From JAGBWK01 sp964544595 (GTDB taxonomy: Bacteria > Bacteroidota > Bacteroidia > Bacteroidales > Muribaculaceae), in the NCBI GenBank assembly GCA_964544595.1, contig CAZJBM010000003.1, positions 26,776-90,775 of the forward strand: a stretch of 64,000 bases of DNA, written 5' to 3'. A program made the translations under genes and the position numbers. Positions within the stretch are counted from its first letter, which is position 1. The number at the start of each line of letters is the position of its first letter. Of the stretch, positions 1-7,521 are shown piece after piece. Below the pieces are notes generated by a model. The model made no database searches and had not been told where the DNA came from. It saw only the letters and a program-made list of their open reading frames with translations.

Positions 1-816
1 GCCCGGCTCATCGACTACCAGATCAGTAACTCGGTCGACTATATCGTCGCCCTTGGCACTACCGCCGAGACCCCGACCCTCAGCGCCGATGAGCGTCGGA
101 TGGTGAGAGACTTCGTCGTCGAGCGGGTCGCCGGCCGCGTGCCGCTGGTGCTCGGCATGGGTGGTAACTGCACCTCCGCCGTCATCGACGAGATTCGTTC
201 CGTCGACCTCTCCGGCTTCTGCGCCATCCTGTCGGTGGTGCCCTTCTACAACAAGCCTTCCCAGGAGGGTATCTATCAGCATTTCGCGGCGATAGCCCAC
301 GCCTCGCCTCTCCCCCTCCTCCTATACAACGTTCCGGGGCGCACCGGCACCAACATGAGCCCTGAGACCACTCTCCGCCTGGCCGCTGATTTCGACAACA
401 TTATCGGCATCAAAGAGGCTTCGGGCAACATCCAGCAAATGGACGAGATTATCAAAAACAAGCCCGATGACTTTATGGTCATCTCTGGCGACGACGGCAT
501 TACCTACCCGCTCCTTATGCTCGGAGCCGTCGGCGTCATCTCTGTGATAGGCAACGCTTTCCCCCGCGAGTTCTCGCGAATGGTGCGCCTTGCACGCCGG
601 GGCGATTACTGCCAGGCCCTGATGATACATCACCGCTTCACCGAGCTGTTCAAGCTGCTGTTTAAAGACGGCAACCCCGCCGGTGTCAAATGCGCCCTCC
701 ACGAGATGGGCATGATCGAAAATGAGCTGCGACTCCCCCTCGTCCCGACCCGCGTCACTACCTATCGCGAGATCCGCGACGCCCTCCGCCAGCTCGACGC
801 CGTCCTCTCCGAATGA
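1..816 (+). CDS. dapA: 4-hydroxy-tetrahydrodipicolinate synthase (5' partial)
   Basis: Condenses pyruvate with aspartate semialdehyde, the first step of the lysine/diaminopimelate branch, in the cytoplasm. The frame is open from base 1, giving 271 residues; the family is usually about 295, so roughly 25 N-terminal residues lie outside the window. Visible motifs are the pyruvate-binding GTTAETPTL (residues 19-27), YNVPGRTG with the catalytic-triad Tyr near residue 109, and GIKEASG carrying the Schiff-base lysine near residue 138. The gene ends just before the promoter of ilvE, so the two are probably separate transcription units. The assignment is secure. Confidence 0.95.
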   Translation, partial: ARLIDYQISNSVDYIVALGTTAETPTLSADERRMVRDFVVERVAGRVPLVLGMGGNCTSAVIDEIRSVDLSGFCAILSVVPFYNKPSQEGIYQHFAAIAHASPLPLLLYNVPGRTGTNMSPETTLRLAADFDNIIGIKEASGNIQQMDEIIKNKPDDFMVISGDDGITYPLLMLGAVGVISVIGNAFPREFSRMVRLARRGDYCQALMIHHRFTELFKLLFKDGNPAGVKCALHEMGMIENELRLPLVPTRVTTYREIRDALRQLDAVLSE

Positions 817-821
817 TTTTT

Positions 822-852
822 TTTGATATTTCCGCGTAAAAGTTTAACTTTG
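822..852 (+). promoter_or_regulatory. Bacteroidetes-type promoter for ilvE
   Basis: TTTG at 822-825, a 19-bp spacer and TAACTTTG at 845-852 match the -33/-7 consensus. The predicted start falls near 858, about 48 nt ahead of the ilvE ATG. Confidence 0.75.
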
Positions 853-905
853 CGTAGCAAATAACATATAGGTTATCTATTCACCTCTTTAATACTACCT
901 CGAAT

Positions 906-1925
906 ATGACTACCGAAATCGATTGGGCCAACCTCTCGTTTGGCTACATGAAGACCGACTACAACGTACGCTGCGAGTACAAAGACGGTAAATGGGGCGA
1001 CATCCAGGTGTCCGACTCCGAATATGTCAGCATCCACATGGCCGCTACTTGCCTCCACTATGGCCAGGAAATCTTTGAAGGCCTCAAAGCTTTCAGGGGC
1101 AAGGACGGCAAAGTGCGTATTTTCCGTCTCGAAGAGAACGCTAAGCGTATCGCTGAATCGGCTAAGGGGCTGCTTATGGCCCCCATCACTCCCGAATTGT
1201 TTAAGGAGATGGTGATAAAGGCAGTTCAGCTCAACGAGCGTTTCATCCCCCCCTACGGTTCGGGTGCCTCGCTCTACATTCGCCCTCTCGAAATCGGCAT
1301 GACCGCTCAGGTAGGCGTTAAACCCGGTAAGGAATACCTCTTCCTCATCCTCGTCACTCCCGTTGGGCCTTACTTCAAGGAGGGTTTCCGCCCGACTAAC
1401 ATCTGCGTGATGCGCGAGTATGACCGCGTGGCTCCCAAAGGCACCGGCCGCTGGAAGGTGGGCGGTAACTATGCCGCGAGCCTCGGCGCCGGAGAGAAAG
1501 CCCACGCTCTCGGCTACTCGGCCGTGCTCTACCTCGACCCAAAGGAGAAGAAATATCTCGACGAGTGCGGCCCCGCCAACTTCTTCGCTATCAAGGACGG
1601 AAAGTATATCACTCCCGCCTCGGAGTCTATTCTCCCCTCTATCACCAACATGAGCCTTCAGCAGCTTGCCCGCGACATGGGCTTGGAGGTTGAGGCCCGC
1701 CACATTCCCCTCGAAGAGCTCGACACCGTCAGCGAAGCGGCTGCCTGCGGCACTGCGGCTGTGGCCTCGCCTGTGGCCGAAGTCGACGACCTCGATACCG
1801 GTAAGAAATACATCATTTCTAAAGACGGCAATCCCGGGCCTGTCACCACCAAGCTCTACAACACCCTCCGCGGTATTCAGCTTGGCGAAATTGAAGACAT
1901 CCACGGTTGGAACACTGTGCTCTAA
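906..1925 (+). CDS. ilvE: branched-chain amino acid aminotransferase
   Basis: Transfers amino groups between glutamate and the 2-oxo acids of leucine, isoleucine and valine; PLP-dependent, fold-type IV, cytoplasmic. The 339 residues match the usual length. The PLP lysine is seen in RWKVGGNY (Lys184), and LDECGPANFF near residue 220 is the family segment that follows it. YGQEIFEGLKAF near residues 52-63 is also typical. The ATG start lies 48 nt downstream of a consensus promoter. The next gene, an HD-domain protein, begins 92 nt later and may be read through from the same transcript. Confidence 0.95.
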   Translation: MTTEIDWANLSFGYMKTDYNVRCEYKDGKWGDIQVSDSEYVSIHMAATCLHYGQEIFEGLKAFRGKDGKVRIFRLEENAKRIAESAKGLLMAPITPELFKEMVIKAVQLNERFIPPYGSGASLYIRPLEIGMTAQVGVKPGKEYLFLILVTPVGPYFKEGFRPTNICVMREYDRVAPKGTGRWKVGGNYAASLGAGEKAHALGYSAVLYLDPKEKKYLDECGPANFFAIKDGKYITPASESILPSITNMSLQQLARDMGLEVEARHIPLEELDTVSEAAACGTAAVASPVAEVDDLDTGKKYIISKDGNPGPVTTKLYNTLRGIQLGEIEDIHGWNTVL

Positions 1926-2017
1926 GGCTCTCTTTCCTCTGCGCCGTCTTTAATTGCGCTCCTCCTCCGGAAACGACGCTCTATGGAGCATCCTCCTGTT
2001 CTCTTAAGAATCCAACT

Positions 2018-2554
2018 ATGGACTATCAGAAGATTATTGATAAATATTATCCCGCGGGTTCGCGCCTGCGGGATATTTATATGAAGCATTGTCGCCAAGT
2101 GGCCGACCTCGCTCTCTGTATCGCCCGGGAGAAGCGTTTGCCGCTCGACCCTGATGAGGTTGAGGCCGCTGCCATGCTCCACGATATCGGTATATGCCTT
2201 ACCGATGCTCCCGGCATCGACTGTCATGGCACTGAGCCTTATCTGCGCCACGGGCAACTCGGCGGCGAGCTGCTAAGAAGCGAGGGTGTCCCCGAGGTTT
2301 TTGTCCGCGTGGCCATGCGTCACACCGGGGCAGGGCTGACGGCTGACGATGTCGAGCGCTTCGCCCTCCCTCTTCCCCCGGGCGACTATATGCCGCAGAC
2401 GCTGCTTGAGAAGCTTGTTTGCTATGCCGACAAGTTTTACTCTAAGAGTGGCGATATGCAGCGTAAGTCGCTCGATCGCGTGCGCCGCTCTATGGAGAAA
2501 TTCGGTGGCGACACGCTCGCCCGCTTCGAGGCTCTTCACGCTCTCTTCAGCTGA
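2018..2554 (+). CDS. HD-domain metal-dependent phosphohydrolase, small uncharacterised type
   Basis: A 178-residue cytoplasmic protein with the HD-domain metal site: His24 in MKHCRQVADLA, the His55-Asp56 pair in MLHDIG, a further His in MRHTGAG near residue 104 and Asp in CYADKF near residue 143. Such proteins hydrolyse phosphate esters or nucleotides, but the substrate cannot be read from the sequence. An upstream in-frame start exists at 1907, but it would overlap the end of ilvE and adds no recognisable sequence. ATG 2018 is chosen because the HD-family alignment begins there. No own promoter is evident, so co-transcription with ilvE is possible. Confidence 0.85.
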   Translation: MDYQKIIDKYYPAGSRLRDIYMKHCRQVADLALCIAREKRLPLDPDEVEAAAMLHDIGICLTDAPGIDCHGTEPYLRHGQLGGELLRSEGVPEVFVRVAMRHTGAGLTADDVERFALPLPPGDYMPQTLLEKLVCYADKFYSKSGDMQRKSLDRVRRSMEKFGGDTLARFEALHALFS

Positions 2555-2591
2555 TGATTTCTATTGTGAGTATTTATAATATATTTGAAAT

Positions 2592-3257
2592 ATGAAGAAA
2601 ATCGTATTATCGGCCGCGGCTATTTTGGCGGCCACTCTTTTGACTACTTCTTGCGCTTCGATGGGCAATGCCGGAGCTTCTGCTTCTGCTTCTTCGACAA
2701 GCTCGTCGTCGTCTTCTTCTTCGGGAAGCGATGGCGGTCAGGGTCTTCTCGGCAGCCTGCTCGGCGGTTTGGTCGGCGAGGCTATTCCTTTGTCGGACCG
2801 CACTATTCAGGGCACATGGACTTATGCGAGTCCTGAGTGCCGTTTTAAGTCGGAGAATGCTCTTGCCAGTGCCGGTGGTGCTGTGGCCGCGAGCACGATT
2901 GAGAATAAGCTTGCCGACATTTATGCTAAGGTTGGCATTAAGAAGGGTGTATGCTCGTTTACTTTTAATGAGGATAAGACTTGTGAGATTAAGTATGGAA
3001 GCAAAACTCTCAGCGGTACCTGGTCTCTCGATGCTAAGAATCGCGACCTTGTTATCAAGGCGGGGCTTCTGACTCTCAATGCTAAGGCTTATTATAGCGT
3101 TAAGGAGCTTACGTTGCTGTTTGAGGCTGATAAGATTCTTTCGGTGGTTAAGGTTCTTGGTTCGATTGCCGGGGGCGTTAGCTCTACTGTCGGCTCTCTC
3201 ACCCAGATACTCGACAACTACGACGGCCTTCTCCTCGGCATGAATCTCGCTAAGTGA
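2592..3257 (+). CDS. DUF4923-type lipoprotein
   Basis: A 221-residue envelope lipoprotein. The signal peptide ends in the lipobox LTTSC (Cys21). A serine-rich linker follows (about residues 30-48), then a glycine/leucine-rich hydrophobic stretch and a beta-rich lipocalin-like domain. The segment IQGTWTYASPECRF followed later by LSGTWSLD is typical of the DUF4923 family of Bacteroidales, whose function is unknown. TAG/TAA/ATT-ending codons are commoner here than in the neighbouring genes. A strong hairpin terminator follows the stop. Family assignment is from memory of the motif; lipoprotein nature is directly visible. Confidence 0.75.
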   Translation: MKKIVLSAAAILAATLLTTSCASMGNAGASASASSTSSSSSSSSGSDGGQGLLGSLLGGLVGEAIPLSDRTIQGTWTYASPECRFKSENALASAGGAVAASTIENKLADIYAKVGIKKGVCSFTFNEDKTCEIKYGSKTLSGTWSLDAKNRDLVIKAGLLTLNAKAYYSVKELTLLFEADKILSVVKVLGSIAGGVSSTVGSLTQILDNYDGLLLGMNLAK

Positions 3258-3305
3258 TTTCTTTTGTGCTGAGGTCGCCTATTGACTTAACATATTCCTT
3301 ATAAC

Positions 3306-3360
3306 CGGATCAGCCATTTGGTATCACCCCATCTGGCTGATCCGTTTGTATTGTTTTCTT
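3306..3360 (+). terminator. intrinsic terminator
   Basis: A perfect 11-bp stem, CGGATCAGCCA (3306-3316) with TGGCTGATCCG (3334-3344), is followed by a T-rich run. It ends the DUF4923 transcript and faces the convergent AlbA_2 gene. Confidence 0.85.
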
Positions 3361-3390
3361 AGCTCACCCATTCCAACTTTAAGTTGTGTC

Positions 3391-5331
3391 TCAATAAGCT
3401 CTCAAAATATCCCAATGGCCGCCTTTGGTTGAGCCGACCCTTCTAATCAGACCTGCAGAAACTAAACTTTCAATTCTTCTCTTAACGCTGCTATCGTGAA
3501 TACCAATAATCTTAGCGATTTCAGATCTTGTAATCTTAGGATTTGATTTTATGAGTTGATAAATCTTATCCTTTTCGTCAGTTTCTTGGTCGGTTTGGCG
3601 TTTGCGCTTCGTTTCTTGGTCGGTTTGGTGTTTGTGCTTGGTTTCTTGGTCGGTTTCTTGGTCGGTTTCTTGGTCGGTTTGGCGTTTGTGCTTGGTTTCT
3701 TGGTCGGTTTCTTGGTCGGTTTGGTGTTTGTGCTTGGTTTCTTGGTCGGTTTCTTGGTCGGTTTGGTGTTTGTACTTGGTTTCTTGGCCGGTTTCTTGGT
3801 CGATTTGGCGTTTGCGCTTGGTTTCTTGGCCGGTTTCTTGGTCGATTTGGCGTTTGTATCTCGTTTTTTTGTCGGTTTCTTGGTCATTTATTGGCTTGTG
3901 CCATGTTTCTTGGTCGGCTTCTTGGTCGAGATCATTATACTCCTTAGAGGTGTAGAAGGGAACAACAGGTTCACAAACTCCACAAAACTCAGTATCCCCC
4001 TCCATCCTACATGGATAGGGTTTAGAGGGTGCAAATTTTGACTCTACATCCTCAATCATATCACCATATATATCAAGCATAGCATTAACATCCTGCTCAT
4101 TGCCCCCGGTGGATAGGGTCAGGATAGTACGGTCGACGCCATTGCGATGAGTTTCATCGATTTTAGCCCGAGTATGGAAAACCATCTCCCACACTTTGCA
4201 GATACCGCTTAGCCCACTTCCGGCTCGCTCTCCAAATTCAATAAGAGAGAAAATCTTAAGCATAACGCCATTGCGCGGGTCCGAGACACCCCCATTAATA
4301 GCTTCAGTGACAGAAATGCGAATAGAGCCAGGATTAGACAGCCTATAACCATCCTCCGACTTCTGAATAACCAGACCTTGTCGGCCATAGAAATCGGCAT
4401 GGACAACCATGTTGGTGACAGCCTCGCGTAAAAGCTTATGAAGAGGAGTGTCATCGACACGCAGATTACCCTTAAGCACAAAAGGCACCTTCAAGCCCTG
4501 TTGCATACGACGAAGCGCCTCAATAACAAAATCAAACACATTCCCGCTCCAATCTCCCGACGTCGAAACAATTCGATCAGTCCAGCGAGTCGCGCCTAAA
4601 GAGCGGTTTTCTTGATAATCGAGAAAATAGTTAGGAAATTCGCGGGTAATCTCATACTCGTAGCCGAACATAAGAAGCCCTGCAGCCGTAGGATGATACA
4701 TCCCATCCTCGCCGATCCCAATCGCACCGATCTTACGCAAAAACATCTCGTCGTCCTCATTGTTCCAAAGATGGTTGGAGTGAGTAGAACGGAAGAAGTT
4801 GCGATAGCCCCTGACAGTATCCATGCAAAAAACCGACATATCCATCTTGTCAAGAACCTTAGCATCTTGAGTAATATGGGCAGCATCGCGAAACATCAGC
4901 GACATCTCGTCGAGAGAACAGTGGTAGTCCCCTTCATGGTTGCGGCGGAAAGTGCCTGATTTAGGATCCATACCGACATAGACGGGGCGTGCTGATCGCT
5001 CAGCTCGCGGAACACGAACAACAAGAATATTCTTGCCGTCGAGCACCATCGGCTTAACCATACTTTGGGTAACAATATTAGCGCTAATCTTCTGGCGATT
5101 ATTTACCATGTTCCAAAAATCCTTCTGCAGCTTCTCGACATCGACATCCTCGGGGTGAAGAGAACCGTCCTTAGCTTCATTCACACCAAGCAAGATAATA
5201 CCGCCGTCGGTATTGGCAAAAGCAGAGTAAGTCTCCCAAAATGAACGAGGGAAACCGCCCTTGGCCTTTTTAGCCTCAAGCTGATTGTGCTCTCTATATT
5301 CGCCAAGCTTGCTTAAATCGAATGTAACCAT
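3391..5331 (-). CDS. AlbA_2/Schlafen-type ATP-binding regulator with DQET repeat region
   Basis: A 646-residue predicted cytoplasmic DNA- or RNA-binding protein. The N-terminal AlbA_2 (divergent AAA_4) domain spans about residues 5-140, with EHNQLEAKKA and FANTDGGIILLGV. A HATPase_c_4-like region covers about 300-380 (LREAVTNMVVHADF, RLSNPG, GERAGSGL). A highly charged repeat made of DQET tetrapeptides and KHKHQT-type links fills about 469-585. A winged-helix domain closes the protein (SEIAKIIGIHDSSVKRRIESL). ATG 5331 is preferred over a TTG at 5379 that adds 16 residues without family character. Proteins of this build are usually called transcriptional regulators, and some sit with defence genes. 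The gene is AT-richer than its neighbours and may be acquired. Confidence 0.8.
   Translation of the reverse strand: MVTFDLSKLGEYREHNQLEAKKAKGGFPRSFWETYSAFANTDGGIILLGVNEAKDGSLHPEDVDVEKLQKDFWNMVNNRQKISANIVTQSMVKPMVLDGKNILVVRVPRAERSARPVYVGMDPKSGTFRRNHEGDYHCSLDEMSLMFRDAAHITQDAKVLDKMDMSVFCMDTVRGYRNFFRSTHSNHLWNNEDDEMFLRKIGAIGIGEDGMYHPTAAGLLMFGYEYEITREFPNYFLDYQENRSLGATRWTDRIVSTSGDWSGNVFDFVIEALRRMQQGLKVPFVLKGNLRVDDTPLHKLLREAVTNMVVHADFYGRQGLVIQKSEDGYRLSNPGSIRISVTEAINGGVSDPRNGVMLKIFSLIEFGERAGSGLSGICKVWEMVFHTRAKIDETHRNGVDRTILTLSTGGNEQDVNAMLDIYGDMIEDVESKFAPSKPYPCRMEGDTEFCGVCEPVVPFYTSKEYNDLDQEADQETWHKPINDQETDKKTRYKRQIDQETGQETKRKRQIDQETGQETKYKHQTDQETDQETKHKHQTDQETDQETKHKRQTDQETDQETDQETKHKHQTDQETKRKRQTDQETDEKDKIYQLIKSNPKITRSEIAKIIGIHDSSVKRRIESLVSAGLIRRVGSTKGGHWDILRAY
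3577..3927 (-). repeat. coding tandem repeat, 12-bp and 42-bp units
   Basis: About 350 bp built from a 12-bp unit (TTTCTTGGTCGG on the plus strand, encoding DQET on the minus strand). It is arranged in mostly 42-bp higher-order units with the spacer GTTTGTGCTTGG or variants. Units at the 3' end of the gene are nearly identical and carry one to three copies of the 12-mer, which points to recent slippage. Confidence 0.95.
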
Positions 5332-5407
5332 GAAAAGATCAACTTTATTATTAGCGTCATAGCCAACCTTGACCCCCAAAAAATAAGGCCCTGAAGTTTC
5401 GTAAGTG

Positions 5408-5415
5408 CAAATTTA
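5408..5415 (-). promoter_or_regulatory. candidate -7 element for the AlbA_2 gene
   Basis: TAAATTTG on the minus strand fits the -7 consensus and leaves a leader of about 70 nt to ATG 5331. No clean TTTG is seen at the -33 distance. Confidence 0.4.
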
Positions 5416-5586
5416 ACAAAAAAACACTTTAAAACTAAGAAGAAACAGCAATAAAGCGAAAAAAATATATTCGGTTGGGGAGAAGACAAATTATCGCTGA
5501 GAGGGAAATGGTAATCCGACCATGTGGCCCGGTTAGCAGCATGGTCGGATAGGGGTGGAATGAGGGGAGAGTTTGGAGGAGGGGGG

Positions 5587-7320
5587 CTATTTGATGAGGA
5601 GGGTGGCGGCGGAGGGGCCTTGGCGGCGGATGTAGAGGCCGGGGGAGAGGTTGGCGGGGTTGACCTCCACGCCGTTGAGGTTGTAGTAGCGGGCGGGAGC
5701 GTCGTCGCGGTCGGTCGCGACAGCCGCCACACCGGTAAGGAGGTCGGCGGGCATCTCCACCCCGGCGAAAACATTGCCCCAACCGGCGGGAGCAGCAGTC
5801 GCTATTCCGCCAATAAGCTCAAACGCCTTATTGCCCCGACCTGAGATGTAAGCCATGTTTGACTGCGGGTCGTGGGCGATCGCGGTGCACGAAGGCGCGC
5901 CGCCCCCGGTAAGGAGGCTCCAAGAGTGGTCGACGTTGGCTTCGAGAGTGGTCGCGTCGTATTCGCGGAGCACGACGCCGACCGTAGCGTTCATCACGTA
6001 GCCGTAGACATAGATGTTGTCGGGGTGCTGCTCGTTCTGAAGCACCTTGAAGTATCCGGTGAGTCCGGTTTTCGCAGCCGCGGGAGTGAACTCCGAGGAG
6101 CGCGAGGTGGTAGCGTTGATCCATTTGCCGTTGGTGGCATCGAGTTTCACTATGCATCCTTCGCGGGGAGTCTTGCCGACAGACGCGATAAACTCATCGG
6201 GATTCTCCGGGTTGATAAACTTGCCGTTGAACATACCGGCGAGCCACATAGTGTTGCCGACAACGGTGATACCTGAGTTCTGGAGAACGCAAGTCCCGCT
6301 CACGTCGGCCACGTCGACCTTGTTGAGCCACATGGCCGAGAGGTCGGCGTCGAGCTGACCGAAAATCGGGGTAGCTCTATTGAGCGGCGTAACCGATTTC
6401 CCTCCGAGCGAAAGCTCGGTGTCGCCATCTTTGCTGAAGGCATCGCCGTAGATGTAAAGCGAGTTGTTGACCCACTCCAGATTGATGATTCGCGACTGGG
6501 CGAGGCCGTCGTTGCCGATAGCGTCAGCAACGTAATTACCTTCTGAGTCAAATTTCAAGATAAACATATTGCCGGTAGATGTCTGGGCGTCGATCTGAGA
6601 GTTGGCGATATTGCGGGCGGGGAGGGTGACGCCGGGAGCGACGGCCATTTCCGCTGAGTAATTGCCCCCGACATATATATTTCCGTCGCCGTCGATTGCC
6701 ACGGAATTGACGTTGACGGCATCGGCAACGAAATCCTGAACGGACTCATTGCCGGGGGCAGGCGCGGTGGCAACGTCAACATGTTTGTGCCACAGCACTT
6801 TACCCTCGCTGTTGGCTTTCGCGATGAGCATACCGTAATTGCGGCGGTCGGTAGCGGTGCCGAAAGTTGTGATAGTGCCCTGGGCGTCGATGAGGTTCAT
6901 GGCGTCGAGAGAGTCGCCGTGGCGCACTTTTATGGCGAAAACCACATTTCCCTGATCATCCACGGCCACGTCGCCGCTATTGTTTGAGTAATCTCCTGAA
7001 TTTGAGTATATTACCCATTGTTTCGCACCCGACGCATCGGTGGCGAGAAGGCAGAGGTTGTTGGTCTGGCTGTTGCCTGAGTTATAATTTTCGCCTTCGA
7101 AGAGCTTTTCACCCGCATAGAGGATTTCGTTGGCCGACTCGGTCGAGCCCATTGTAGCGAGCCAGTAGATGGAGTTGCCGTCGGTGGCTATTGCCGAGGT
7201 CTGGTCGCCGGAGGTAGTGTTGCCGTCGAGCAGATAAGCCCATTTGCCGACAGGCGCAGTTTGGGCCGATAGGGTAAAGGATAGGGCAGCGGCGGCTGCG
7301 AGAAGTAGATTTTTCTTCAT
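5587..7320 (-). CDS. secreted propeller-like protein, function unknown
   Basis: A 577-residue protein with a signal peptide (MKKNLLLAAAAALSFTLSAQ). Repeated segments such as IAIDGDGNIYVGGNY, VAVDDQGNVVFAI and MFILKFDSEGNYV recur through the chain and suggest beta-propeller blades of the SBBP/NHL kind; this is inference. The C-terminus YYNLNGVEVNPANLSPGLYI followed by a short basic end resembles the sorting-domain-like tail common in Bacteroidales secreted proteins. It stands alone, divergent from the TonB receptor operon, with a 200-bp shared upstream region. No catalytic motif is recognised. Confidence 0.7.
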   Translation of the reverse strand: MKKNLLLAAAAALSFTLSAQTAPVGKWAYLLDGNTTSGDQTSAIATDGNSIYWLATMGSTESANEILYAGEKLFEGENYNSGNSQTNNLCLLATDASGAKQWVIYSNSGDYSNNSGDVAVDDQGNVVFAIKVRHGDSLDAMNLIDAQGTITTFGTATDRRNYGMLIAKANSEGKVLWHKHVDVATAPAPGNESVQDFVADAVNVNSVAIDGDGNIYVGGNYSAEMAVAPGVTLPARNIANSQIDAQTSTGNMFILKFDSEGNYVADAIGNDGLAQSRIINLEWVNNSLYIYGDAFSKDGDTELSLGGKSVTPLNRATPIFGQLDADLSAMWLNKVDVADVSGTCVLQNSGITVVGNTMWLAGMFNGKFINPENPDEFIASVGKTPREGCIVKLDATNGKWINATTSRSSEFTPAAAKTGLTGYFKVLQNEQHPDNIYVYGYVMNATVGVVLREYDATTLEANVDHSWSLLTGGGAPSCTAIAHDPQSNMAYISGRGNKAFELIGGIATAAPAGWGNVFAGVEMPADLLTGVAAVATDRDDAPARYYNLNGVEVNPANLSPGLYIRRQGPSAATLLIK

Positions 7321-7521
7321 ATAAATACGTTTTTTTGTGATTTTCCGTCGCGAAGTTACGCCACTTCAAGAGGTTGCGAAATACCCAAAAATGAGTAAAA
7401 ACCGCATAAATACTCACTTTTGAGGATTGCGGGTGATAGCGAGTGTGGCTACTTTCGCGATGGTTTACGATGCTATAAAATGTATAGCCGCCAATCATTT
7501 CACTAACATTACCACGAAGCA

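Noticed and set aside
2580..2587. TATATTTG just before the DUF4923 lipoprotein as a -7 element.
   Set aside because: It would place the transcription start at or inside the ATG at 2592, and no TTTG is found at -33.
3556..4041. Open frames opposite the AlbA_2 gene that read as FLVG/FVLG or SWSV repeats, and a minus-strand TKKP frame.
   Set aside because: They arise because the 12-bp repeat has a length divisible by three and lacks stops in several frames. The DQET frame continues into real domains on both sides; the others do not.
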